The position numbers were made by a program, and so were the translations under genes. DNA of 53,414 nt from Obelidium mucronatum (lineage: Eukaryota > Chytridiomycota > Chytridiomycetes > Chytridiales > Chytriomycetaceae), in the NCBI GenBank assembly GCA_025765595.1, contig JAIVFH010000194.1:1-53414 (forward strand), given 5' to 3'. Below the pieces are notes generated by a model that saw only the letters and a list, made by a program, of their open reading frames with translations, ran no database searches and was not told where the DNA came from. Below are positions 23,790 to 34,295 of the stretch, piece after piece. Position 1 is the first letter of the stretch. Every line of letters starts with the position of its first letter.

Positions 23790-24698
23790 ATGCAACAGGC
23801 CCCCAAGAAAGTAGACGACATCGATACTCTGAGCAACGCTGACATCTGGGCTTCGATGTCTTACTCTGATCTAGCTCACGCCCACCCCAACTGGGACACG
23901 TGGACCCCACCCCCCACAAACACCCCCACAGCCACCAAGGCCCTGACAGAAAAACTAGGAGTTGGCAAGGAGGGATTTGGAAACCTTGAAAAGTGCGTTG
24001 TGGAACCCAGCGAAGCCCGGGGATTGGCCAAGGCTCTGTCGGAAAGCTACACTGATCTCAGTAATGGCGACGATGGCCAGACCGGTCTTGAGTTTGGCTT
24101 CTGGTTGGTGCCACCCCTGAGAGCCAAGCAGGATACAAAGCTGTTTTCGTGTACCGACCGGTGCGGAGAAGCAGGTACATCAATTGTTATTCCCGAACAC
24201 AAGGTGAATGGTTGGATTGACATCCCAAAATATGGCTCACCAACTTATTTTATTAATTTTCTGGATTCTTGCTGCTAGGTGGGATATCCAGCAAAAAAAG
24301 GATCGATTGTCACAATCAAGAAAGGGGAGTTCTACGGTGTTGGGGTTATCAACACCAGAATATTTGATCAGCATATCCTGAAGAAATTGCCTTGCTGCTC
24401 GAATCAGCTAGTACTGCTTCGATCTGAAAAGCTATCAACAAGTAAAAAAGCGGCATTGGCCGTAAATAGTGAGCGTGACTTGGAGCAAGCAATTGGAAAC
24501 CTCTCGTTCCCACCGGTTATGCCAGAAAAGCGACTCCTTGGCCCCGGAAACTTTCTAGCTTTAAAAGGTGCCTTAGGAAAGACGGCTTCCTCTTCTGCTG
24601 GGTCAAATAGCTCACGAATGAGTGTTGACAAGAGATCCACTTTACTGCAAAAGAGAACCACGATGCAGTCTTCACGAAGTGAAAAGTTGGATTCGTGA
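23790..24698 (+). CDS. Uncharacterised protein, head-to-head with EFHB-like gene
   Basis: Two exons (23790-24203 and 24279-24698) join in phase to 277 residues. The first half contains DDIDTLSNADIWASMSYSDL, a Pro/Thr stretch (WTPPPTNTPTATK) and ALSESYTDL; the middle has CTDRCGEAGTSIVIPEHKVG and KKGSIVTIKKGEFYGVGVI, which reads like a compact beta-rich domain; the tail is basic and Ser-rich. I do not recognise the family. The shared promoter with an axonemal gene makes a flagellar role a reasonable guess, but nothing in the protein proves it. Confidence 0.7.
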
Positions 24699-24829
24699 AT
24701 TTTCACATTATTATACTCTTTCCATTCCTTTCTTTCTTCGGATTCAAAACTTAAATAGACTCTTACTCAATGTTATAAGTTTCGTATCACAAACGGTTGT
24801 CACGGCAAGTCATCGGTGCCACCCAAGGG

Positions 24830-24837
24830 TATAAAAT
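24830..24837 (+). promoter_or_regulatory. TATA box of OFA copy 1
   Basis: GGGTATAAAAT lies 52 bp before the ATG at 24882 and 25 bp before an upstream ATG at 24855. The same GGGTATAAAAT is found 60 bp before the start codons of copies 2 (27267-27274) and 3 (29750-29757). The spacing supports 24882 as the start. Confidence 0.6.
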
Positions 24838-24881
24838 AAAGAGCGGTTCCAAAAATGATACGTCTGAAAATCATTTTAAAA

Positions 24882-27048
24882 ATGGTCGTTGCTAAAATTA
24901 AAAATTCATTCATCAACCACTACAAAGACACGGTGTATGTTCGTTCCGATGCCCAGTTGGAAAGGGAAAAGTGGCTGGTGCCTAATGCCATTCCTTTTAA
25001 TCGTTGGGTCCTTCCTTTTGCAGCCTTCAGTATTCAGGTATTGGGTACTAATTAATTCAGAAACATTCAGTCTTCTTATTTGCCTTTATAGATATGCTGT
25101 GGCTCGCTCTATGCTTGGTCAGGCTACAATGCTCCCATCGAGGCGGCAATTTACGGTATGAATAACGGTGTCGACCGCGGTATTGCATCTGTTACTTTCT
25201 ATATTGCCGTTGGTGAGTTATGATGATATTCTCATCAGAAGGGTTGATTATTGAACATTTATCAGCATTTTTTGGTTGTGCTGCGGCTGCTTTTGGACCA
25301 TGGATGGAAAGAAAGGGTCCCTTCCTCGGCTGTATGGTCGGAACAGTGATGTTCTTTATTGGAAACCTTCTTTCAGCACTTGGTGTTCATGTTGGGCAAA
25401 TTGCCTTGGTGTATATTGGATGTGAGTCACACCGGAAGTCTTCACTGTCCGCCAATTAATTTTACAAAATTAGACGGTATTCTTGGAGGAGCTGGATTGG
25501 GTATCGCCTACATTTCCCCTGTTTCTCCTTTGCAAAAGTGGTTCCCAGTAAGTGGAAGAGCCGGAGTATTGACTTTGGGTGGCTGAAAAAAAGCCTAATT
25601 ACTTCCCACTCTTCTTTTCTACAGGAATACCGTGGACTTGCTGCAGGATTCGCAGTCTGTGGCTTCGGTGGAGGGTCCATTATCGCTCCATTCACTCAGA
25701 AGTACCTCATTGGACTTGACTACCAGTTAGACACAGTCAAGAACATTTCCTTGGGAGTCCCCCTCGCCTTCGTCATTCTCGGATGCATTTACTTCACCAT
25801 CATGTCTATTGGATCTCTTGTCTTGAGAATGCCGCCGCCTGGGTAAACTACAATCTTTCCCAAAACTGTGTCTGAGACATAAACATATAGGTACGAAGTC
25901 AACGGCATCAAAATCGATACAGTGAAGGGCGCCGAAACTCTTCATCAAGATATTGTCATTCACGCTGAAGAGGATGTCGCTGACTTCATGGTGGCTACAG
26001 GGGGAAATAATCAAGATCAAAAGACTGTTGCACTCCCCACACGAGCCACCACAGATTTCTCCACATACTTCAAGATGACTTTGTGGGAGTCCATCATGAG
26101 TACCGAATTCCGTTTGATGTATGTCATGTTCATTGGTGCCCAAGTGACCGGCTTGATGATCATGTCCAAGATCCAAGGAATTGTTCAGACCCAGTTCGGC
26201 AAAACTGGAAACGAGCCAATCAACATCAACGCTATTTTGGGTACCTTCAACCTGCTTGGTCGGTTAATGGTTCCGTTCTTGAGTGACTGGCTCGGGAACC
26301 GCAAGCTGTTTTTCATCATCTCTTGTACCGTTCAGGTAATAAGTATTAAGGTCAAACCATTTTTTACTTTCATTTAATCGATACTCTCAGATTGTCATGC
26401 TTGGATTCATTCCGTACTCGATCTGGGGGCAATACTACTGGGCCTTCTTGGTTGAAGTCTTTTCGATTGCGTTCTTCTACGGTGCTGGGTTTGGTTTGAT
26501 TCCAGCCTTCTTATCCGACCAGTTTGGTTCCAAGAACATTGGACCGACCCATGGAATTATTCTGACGGCATGGGCCATGACAGGAGTGTTTGGTGGTCTC
26601 TTGTTCACTGCCGTGTACAACACCGGATACAACGCCCACTACTACATCCTCGAAGGTGGAACCAAGAAGGTAACACTTTCTTGATTTCTGATTCGCGAAA
26701 AACTCAGCATTTCAACACAAACGAAACACGCCATGCTAGACCTGGAACCCTGCCGACTTCCGATTCCACGCCTATGACATCAACTTCCAATGGATTCTTG
26801 GGTTCGTGTTCATGGGACTGGCAACTGCCTGCATGATTCCAAGCTCTCTTCGCGATCGCCGGCTTCCTAAAGCTGAGGGAGAATCCTTCAGGTTCCGTTT
26901 TGGTCCCCGTTTGGTTCGCGTGTTTGGAACCAAGCCAGTGGTTGTTTCCAAGGAGCAAGAAGACAAGGAGTGGGCAGCCTACATTGCCGGCATTGCACAA
27001 GCTCAAAGTGAAGCGACCCGTGAATCGGTTGCTGTTGCTGTGGTTTAA
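24882..27048 (+). CDS. OFA-type major facilitator transporter, copy 1
   Basis: Eight exons (24882-25037, 25092-25212, 25266-25421, 25474-25547, 25625-25842, 25891-26335, 26391-26669, 26740-27048) give 585 residues. It is a 12-helix MFS carrier of the oxalate/formate-antiporter group: GPWMERKGPFLGCMVG (motif A), GAGLGIAYISPVSPLQKWFP, YRGLAAGFAVCGFGGGSII, and a central loop before the second half (FRLMYVMFIGAQVTGLMIM). The substrate is unknown; monocarboxylates are typical. The start was chosen by comparison with copies 2 and 3 (MVVAK versus MVLLK). Its central loop is six residues longer than in the other copies. From 26138 to its end it is identical to copy 2. Confidence 0.9.
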
Positions 27049-27222
27049 AATGAGCACAGTGCCTCTTGAGCGGTTGTTTCATTGTGTTTTTAATATTTTT
27101 CAATTCGAAACTATGTATTCAAATGGTGTCGTTGAGTGAGGAGATGTGAAGGTGTAAATAAAATGGCGGTAAATACATGTGGGATTCGAGCAATACATTG
27201 TCACAGCTTATTAATGCAGTAC

Positions 27223-27238
27223 CACGTGGTTGCACGTG
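27223..27238. promoter_or_regulatory. Paired CACGTG boxes upstream of OFA copy 2
   Basis: Two CACGTG palindromes at 27223-27228 and 27233-27238 are one helical turn apart and about 30 bp before the TATA box at 27267. The same pair precedes copy 3 at 29706-29711 and 29716-29721. Copy 1 has none. CACGTG is the classic bHLH (Pho4/Cbf1-type) site in fungi, so copies 2 and 3 may respond to a signal copy 1 ignores. Confidence 0.5.
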
Positions 27239-27326
27239 TGAGCAGGAAAAAAATAGCGCAAACGGGTATAAAATTGGAAGTGCCACTTAAGTCCACCAGG
27301 TTATCAAAAAAAAAAAGTAACGAAAA

Positions 27327-29531
27327 ATGGTATTGTTGAAAGCAAAGGAGGCATTCATCAACCACTACAAAGACACGGTGTATGTTCGTTCCGATGCCCA
27401 GTTGGAACGGGAAAAGTGGCTGGTGCCAAATGCCATTCCTGTCAATCGTTGGGTGCTCCCATTCGCAGCCTTCTTCATCCAGGTAATTGTGGGCCAATTA
27501 CGTCAAGTATGCACAGTCTTCTTACAACATTTTACAGATCTGCTGTGGATCTCTTTATGCCTGGTCTGGTTACAACGCTCCCATTGAGGCGGCAATTTAC
27601 GGCATGAATAATGGTGTTGATCGTGGCGTTGCCTCCATCACGTTCTACATTGCCGTTGGTAAGTCGAAGGACTTTCAAATGTCTTTGAATCCACTTCCTT
27701 GTTGTGGTTTATGCCTTTTCCCATTTAGCCTTCTTCGGTTGTGCTGCGGCTGCATTTGGACCATGGATGGAAAGAAAGGGTCCCTTCCTCGGTTGCATGG
27801 TTGGTACAACAATGTTCTTTGTTGGCAACTTGTTATCCGCTCTTGGAGTCCAAGTTGGTCAGATCGCGCTGGTATATATCGGATGTGAGTCCTTTTCATT
27901 AAGGGTGATCAACAATCAAACGATGTCACATGACTCTAATTTAAACTTCTTCTCAGACGGTATCCTCGGAGGAGCTGGATTGGGTATCGCCTACATTTCC
28001 CCTGTTTCTCCTTTGCAAAAGTGGTTCCCAGTAAGTGACAGAGCCGGAATATTGACTTTGGGTGGCTGAAAAAGCCTAATTATTTCCCACTCTTCTTTTC
28101 TACAGGAATACCGTGGACTTGCTGCAGGATTCGCAGTCTGTGGCTTCGGTGGAGGGTCCATTATTGCTCCATTCACTCAGAAGTACCTCATTGGACTTGA
28201 CTACCAGTTAGACACAGTCAAGAACATTTCCTTGGGAGTCCCCCTCGCCTTCGTCATTCTCGGATGTATTTACTTTACCATCATGTCTATTGGATCTCTT
28301 GTCTTGAGAATGCCGCCTCCTGGGTGAGTGTTTATTGTCGGCTTGACTTAATTGGTTTTTAATCATGCTTCACAAAAAAAAAAAAACATAGCTATGAAGT
28401 GAAAGGAATCAAAATTGACACAGTAAAGGGTGCCGAAACTCTTCATCAAGATATTGTCATTCACGCTGAAGAAGATGTCGCTGACTTCTCCACTGGGGCT
28501 GAAGCCAAGGTCGCTGCCCCAGCCCAAAACACAACTGATTTTACCACGTACTTCAAGATGACTTTGTGGGAGTCCATCATGAGTACCGAATTCCGTTTGA
28601 TGTATGTCATGTTCATTGGCGCCCAAGTGACCGGCTTGATGATCATGTCCAAGATCCAAGGAATTGTTCAGACCCAGTTCGGCAAAACTGGAAACGAGCC
28701 AATCAACATCAACGCTATTTTGGGTACCTTCAACCTGCTTGGTCGGTTAATGGTTCCGTTCTTGAGTGACTGGCTCGGGAACCGCAAGCTGTTTTTCATC
28801 ATCTCTTGTACCGTTCAGGTAATAAGTATTAAGGTCAAACCATTTTTTACTTTCATTTAATCGATACTCTCAGATTGTCATGCTTGGATTCATTCCGTAC
28901 TCGATCTGGGGGCAATACTACTGGGCCTTCTTGGTTGAAGTCTTTTCGATTGCGTTCTTCTACGGTGCTGGGTTTGGTTTGATTCCAGCCTTCTTATCCG
29001 ACCAGTTTGGTTCCAAGAACATTGGACCGACCCATGGAATTATTCTGACGGCATGGGCCATGACAGGAGTGTTTGGTGGTCTCTTGTTCACTGCCGTGTA
29101 CAACACCGGATACAACGCCCACTACTACATCCTCGAAGGTGGAACCAAGAAGGTAACACTTTCTTGATTTCTGATTCGCGAAAAACTCAGCATTTCAACA
29201 CAAACGAAACACGCCATGCTAGACCTGGAACCCTGCCGACTTCCGATTCCACGCCTATGACATCAACTTCCAATGGATTCTTGGGTTCGTGTTCATGGGA
29301 CTGGCAACTGCCTGCATGATTCCAAGCTCTCTTCGCGATCGCCGGCTTCCTAAAGCTGAGGGAGAATCCTTCAGGTTCCGTTTTGGTCCCCGTTTGGTTC
29401 GCGTGTTTGGAACCAAGCCAGTGGTTGTTTCCAAGGAGCAAGAAGACAAGGAGTGGGCAGCCTACATTGCCGGCATTGCACAAGCTCAAAGTGAAGCGAC
29501 CCGTGAATCGGTTGCTGTTGCTGTGGTTTAA
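27327..29531 (+). CDS. OFA-type major facilitator transporter, copy 2 (chimera)
   Basis: Eight exons (27327-27482, 27538-27658, 27729-27884, 27957-28030, 28106-28323, 28392-28818, 28874-29152, 29223-29531) give 579 residues with the same OFA/MFS motifs as copy 1. Its promoter, introns and first five and a half exons equal copy 3, whereas everything after about 28.6 kb, including introns and 3' flank, equals copy 1. The switch lies between 28621 and 28814 in exon 6. This is the product expected from unequal crossing-over between the outer two genes. The gene is intact and should be functional. Confidence 0.92.
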
Positions 29532-29809
29532 AATGAGCACAGTGCCTCTTGAGCGGTTGTTTCATTGTGTTTTTAATATTTTTCAATTCGAAACTATGTA
29601 TTCAAATGGTGTCGTTGAGTGAGGAGATGTGAAGGTGTAAATAAAATGGCGGTAAATACATGTGGGATTCGAGCAATACATTGTCACAGCTTATTAATGC
29701 AGTACCACGTGGTTGCACGTGTGAGCAGGAAAAAAATAGCGCAAACGGGTATAAAATTGGAAGTGCCACTTAAGTCCACCAGGTTATCAAAAAAAAAAAG
29801 TAACGAAAA

Positions 29810-32018
29810 ATGGTATTGTTGAAAGCAAAGGAGGCATTCATCAACCACTACAAAGACACGGTGTATGTTCGTTCCGATGCCCAGTTGGAACGGGAAAAGT
29901 GGCTGGTGCCAAATGCCATTCCTGTCAATCGTTGGGTGCTCCCATTCGCAGCCTTCTTCATCCAGGTAATTGTGGGCCAATTACGTCAAGTATGCACAGT
30001 CTTCTTACAACATTTTACAGATCTGCTGTGGATCTCTTTATGCCTGGTCTGGTTACAACGCTCCCATTGAGGCGGCAATTTACGGCATGAATAATGGTGT
30101 TGATCGTGGCGTTGCCTCCATCACGTTCTACATTGCCGTTGGTAAGTCGAAGGACTTTCAAATGTCTTTGAATCCACTTCCTTGTTGTGGTTTATGCCTT
30201 TTCCCATTTAGCCTTCTTCGGTTGTGCTGCGGCTGCATTTGGACCATGGATGGAAAGAAAGGGTCCCTTCCTCGGTTGCATGGTTGGTACAACAATGTTC
30301 TTTGTTGGCAACTTGTTATCCGCTCTTGGAGTCCAAGTTGGTCAGATCGCGCTGGTATATATCGGATGTGAGTCCTTTTCATTAAGGGTGATCAACAATC
30401 AAACGATGTCACATGACTCTAATTTAAACTTCTTCTCAGACGGTATCCTCGGAGGAGCTGGATTGGGTATCGCCTACATTTCCCCTGTTTCTCCTTTGCA
30501 AAAGTGGTTCCCAGTAAGTGACAGAGCCGGAATATTGACTTTGGGTGGCTGAAAAAGCCTAATTATTTCCCACTCTTCTTTTCTACAGGAATACCGTGGA
30601 CTTGCTGCAGGATTCGCAGTCTGTGGCTTCGGTGGAGGGTCCATTATTGCTCCATTCACTCAGAAGTACCTCATTGGACTTGACTACCAGTTAGACACAG
30701 TCAAGAACATTTCCTTGGGAGTCCCCCTCGCCTTCGTCATTCTCGGATGTATTTACTTTACCATCATGTCTATTGGATCTCTTGTCTTGAGAATGCCGCC
30801 TCCTGGGTGAGTGTTTATTGTCGGCTTGACTTAATTGGTTTTTAATCATGCTTCACAAAAAAAAAAAAACATAGCTATGAAGTGAAAGGAATCAAAATTG
30901 ACACAGTAAAGGGTGCCGAAACTCTTCATCAAGATATTGTCATTCACGCTGAAGAAGATGTCGCTGACTTCTCCACTGGGGCTGAAGCCAAGGTCGCTGC
31001 CCCAGCCCAAAACACAACTGATTTTACCACGTACTTCAAGATGACTTTGTGGGAGTCCATCATGAGTACCGAATTCCGTTTGATGTATGTCATGTTCATT
31101 GGCGCCCAAGTGACCGGCTTGATGATCATGTCCAAGATCCAAGGAATTGTTCAGACCCAGTTCGGCAAAACTGGAAACGAGCCAATCAACATCAACGCTA
31201 TTTTGGGTACCTTCAACCTGCTTGGTCGGTTAATGGTTCCGTTCTTGAGTGACTGGCTCGGGAACCGCAAGCTGTTTTTCATCATCTCTTGTACCGTGCA
31301 GGTAACGGCAAATTATTTTTTCGATCCCATTGTGCTTTCATTTAATCGATACTCTCAGATTGTCATGCTTGGATTCATTCCGTACTCGATCTGGGGGCAG
31401 TACTACTGGGCCTTCTTGGTTGAAGTCTTTTCGATTGCGTTTTTCTACGGTGCTGGGTTTGGTTTGATTCCAGCCTTCTTATCCGACCAGTTTGGTTCCA
31501 AGAACATTGGACCGACTCATGGAATCATTCTGACGGCGTGGGCCATGACAGGAGTGTTTGGTGGTCTCTTGTTCACTGCCGTGTACAACACTGGATACAA
31601 CGCCCACTACTACATCCTCGAAGGAGCAACCAAGAAGGTAACACTTTCTTGATTTCTGATTCGCGAAAGCACTCATGAATTTCAACACAAACGAAACACG
31701 CCATGCTAGACCTGGAACCCTGCCGACTTCCGATTCCACGCCTATGACATCAACTTCCAATGGATTCTTGGGTTCGTGTTCATGGGACTGGCAACTGCCT
31801 GCATGATTCCAAGCTCTCTTCGCGATCGTCGGCTTCCCAAAGCTGAGGGAGAGTCCTTCAGGTTCCGTTTTGGTCCCCGTTTGGTTCGCGTGTTTGGAAC
31901 CAAGCCAGTGGTTGTTTCCAAGGAGCAAGAAGACAAGGAGTGGGCAGCCTACATTGCTGGCATTGCACAAGCTCAAAATGAAGCGAGCCGGGAATCGGTT
32001 TCTGTGGCTGTCAATTGA
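29810..32018 (+). CDS. OFA-type major facilitator transporter, copy 3
   Basis: Eight exons (29810-29965, 30021-30141, 30212-30367, 30440-30513, 30589-30806, 30875-31301, 31359-31637, 31710-32018) give 579 residues. The OFA/MFS motifs are as in copies 1 and 2. From exon 6 onward it departs from copy 2: intron 6 is different and happens to be open in frame, and exon 7-8 differences are mostly silent (for example EGATKK for EGGTKK; the tail ends SVSVAVN rather than SVAVAVV). Its 5' half and promoter equal copy 2. The 3' flank is unique and T-rich. Confidence 0.92.
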
Positions 32019-32212
32019 GTGCTGTTTTCGCCTCTGTTTTTTTTTTTGTTTTTTTTTTCGTGTTTCTATGTCCCCACTTTTTCTTAACCTGTTATTACCT
32101 GTTATTACTTTGGCCGACTTCATATTTTACCATTAAATACAAGGAACTCTGTTTTCTATCTTTTTCGAGCTTTTTCGTGTGGCTTTTGTTGTTGCTGTGG
32201 ACTTATAAAAAA

Positions 32213-32958
32213 ATGGTTGAATCATCAGACCCAACACTCCAGCAAAGCGCAGATGCCGATGAATGGGAGGTTCGAATTTGGAAAGTCTCCTCTTGCTTGC
32301 TGAAAAGTTAACGCCACTCTTGCCCCATCTTCACCAAAGGACTGTCCCTTGGCCGATGATGAGTACATTGTGCTTGACGTCAACGGTTTTAGTGCCGAAT
32401 CTATTAAAGAAGCTGCTCGTTCTCATAACGGAGTGTCTCTGATTGTAAGTGCAGATTAGAACAGCGAAGATTCACCCTCACACATGTATCATTCGCGCAG
32501 GGTCTCGACTCTCCTGAGCCAATGCTCCGTATTGGAAACATGCATTTTAAAGGGGCATTTGACACTTCAATTGGCTCAGATATCATCTTTGCAACTTCGT
32601 CAAATGCGGGGGGGCAAGTCTCAGCCAAAGGTTTCTGTATCCATTTCATTCAAGCTATTCTTCTTCGTCTCTCGCTCGCTCATTTACACGCATATATTAA
32701 TTTACTTTGTCTTTAGATATGGCACCGGCCCCTCTCCGATATGGTCTTGCGAACGCAATCTTGAACGCCCAAAAATCAGCAAACACCAAAGAAAATCCAT
32801 CCACTCTTACGTATATGGGACACACAAATACTCACATCACGTTTTCTCGAATTCGGCTGGAACCAAAAGTTTTGAGCGGCCAGTCTACTAACGTTGGAAC
32901 GCCTGATGTTTCTCAGCCCGATGCATCTTCCTCATCGTCATCACAATCAATACAATAA
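32213..32958 (+). CDS. GTF3C6: TFIIIC small subunit (GTF3C6 / tau55 triple-barrel type)
   Basis: Four exons (32213-32269, 32340-32444, 32501-32630, 32717-32958) give 177 residues. The TFIIIC_sub6 core is visible: DEYIVLDVNGF at the first strand, the HNGVSLIGLDSPEPMLRIG linker, then GNMHFKGAFDTSIGSDIIFA and the final HTNTHITFSRIRLEPK strand. This small barrel dimerises with the large TFIIIC subunit in the Pol III A-box-binding module. The C-terminus is a Ser run. It lies tail to tail with the acyltransferase gene, 34 bp apart. With RPC5 it is the second Pol III component in the window. Confidence 0.85.
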
Positions 32959-32992
32959 TGTTACAAATGTATCTTTGTTGCTATTTTTGATT

Positions 32993-34260
32993 TCAATTGT
33001 TTGTTCGTTGCTCCATCTTCGCAGCCCAGGCGTCGAAAAAATCGCGCTTGTCTTTGATGCCCAACGATGTCTGTTTCAGTTGCGTAACTTGAACAAGTAA
33101 TTTTCGGATTGCTTCGCTTCTTGTAACTTGTTGGGTGCCTTTGTTGTCTCGATTGGTTTCTTGAAAGTTGCTTGGATTGTATCGACATATCTAAAGTCCC
33201 AGTTCTTTTAGAAGACGACAAGACAGTGTGTGTAAAATACCGCCGAATGCAATATATCACGCTCTCGGCGGTAAGACACACACGCCTTCGGCGTTCAGAA
33301 CATCCGCCTTCGGCGATAGCTTCTTAAAAAAAACCCACGTTTACACTCAAAGTATTAACATACTGAGCAGCCAAACCAATCAAATGAGAAAGCTTTCCGC
33401 CAACAGTATAAGTGGGAGAATAGTCTAGATAAATATACCGAAATCCAAACACATGAATTCTAATACGATCCCAAGAAAAATTGGGATCATGGACATCAAA
33501 TAATCCATGCGGATCAACAAATTGAAGCAATGCTCTTCCATTCGTCGTTGTTCCTTCAGGGAAAATAACAACCGGACCCCAATGGTTTTTCTTGGCCAAT
33601 TTACAAATTTGGGTCAATGACATGGATCCATTTGGATCAGAGGCGCCAGTTTGCGGGTATTCTCCAGTCTTAAAGAGAGCATGATGAAATGGAATGATTC
33701 GCAACAGTGCAGGTTGGTTGTCGTTGTTGCTGACACGGACAATTTCCACAAAGACGGGTGAGTAGAAGGTAAAAAGATGCAGAATGTCAATATATGAGGA
33801 ATGGTTTGCCACAATCAAGTCCCCAGCCTTGATATCTTCGTGCATGTTTCCTTCTTCGTGATGGGTAATTACATAGAAGCCCAGGACAAAGAGCGCGGCA
33901 CGGCCAAACAGCCGCGAAACGACTTTCTTGCAGAGTCTCTTGAGCGGCGGCGACTGCAGGCAAGTCCAGACGAAGCGCGTTGATGGATGAACAAGTCGCG
34001 TCAGTCCAAGTTGATGGCAAACACAAAAACAAACAAAAGAAAAACAAAAAGAAACAAACAAAGAAAAAGACGCGCGCGGCCGCCAGCAGCAACGCGCCCG
34101 AAGCGCCCAGCGCCAGAAGCACCGCCAGCTTCGCCGCTGCGATGAGCGGCCCGACCGCCGTCGTCTTGAGCCCCGCGAGCGCCGCTTCGGCCGCCGTGGC
34201 CGCGCGGCTGCGGCGGCCCTTGGTCGGCAGGAACGGGTTGATGTTGGTGCCAGTGTCCAT
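32993..34260 (-). CDS. Lysophospholipid acyltransferase, LPCAT/LOA1-like (PlsC family)
   Basis: Three phase-0 exons (34260-34072, 33953-33345, 33190-32993) give 331 residues. The PlsC signatures are present: NHSSYID (H114-x4-D119) and FPEGTTTNGRALLQF (residues 194-208). An N-terminal hydrophobic segment (LIAAAKLAVLLALGASGALLLAAA) anchors it in the membrane. The last exon, EAIRKLLVQVTQLKQTSLGIKDKRDFFDAW, matches the C-terminal helix pattern of LPCAT/LOA1 enzymes. It should transfer acyl groups to lysophospholipids at the endoplasmic reticulum or lipid droplets. Exon 1 is very GC-rich. The intron 33191-33344 carries three CGCC/GGCG hairpins. The intron 1 donor (GTCTTT) is weak. Confidence 0.85.
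33239..33315. repeat. Intronic CGCC/GGCG hairpins
   Basis: Within one acyltransferase intron there are three palindromes: an outer pair TACCGCCGA / TCGGCGGTA (33239-33273), ACGCCTTCGGCGT (33282-33294) and CGCCTTCGGCG (33305-33315). All share the core CGCC-TTC-GGCG. The same core, often as CGCC-GAA-GGCG, is found in introns at 15.9 and 35.0-35.6 kb. Confidence 0.75.
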
Positions 34261-34295
34261 TTTTAAATTGTTTTAAATAAAAATAAATAAATAAA

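Larger units (their letters stand above)
26138..31297. repeat. 2483-bp perfect tandem duplication
   Basis: Sequence at position i matches i+2483 over roughly 26138-28814 with no difference I could find, including introns, 3' UTR, intergenic DNA and promoter. The limits are the T/C difference at 26137 versus 28620 and the T/G difference at 28815 versus 31298. Just over two unit lengths are therefore present. Absence of even silent changes means a very recent event, or an assembly duplication. Confidence 0.9.

Noticed and set aside
24855..24881. Upstream ATG for OFA copy 1 (MIRLKIILK)
   Set aside because: It lies only 25 bp from the TATA box, and paralogues start at the position equal to 24882.
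30882..31652. Single 256-codon ORF in OFA copy 3
   Set aside because: It runs through intron 6, which happens to be open. Comparison with copies 1 and 2 and the GT-AG borders at 31302 and 31358 show it is an intron.
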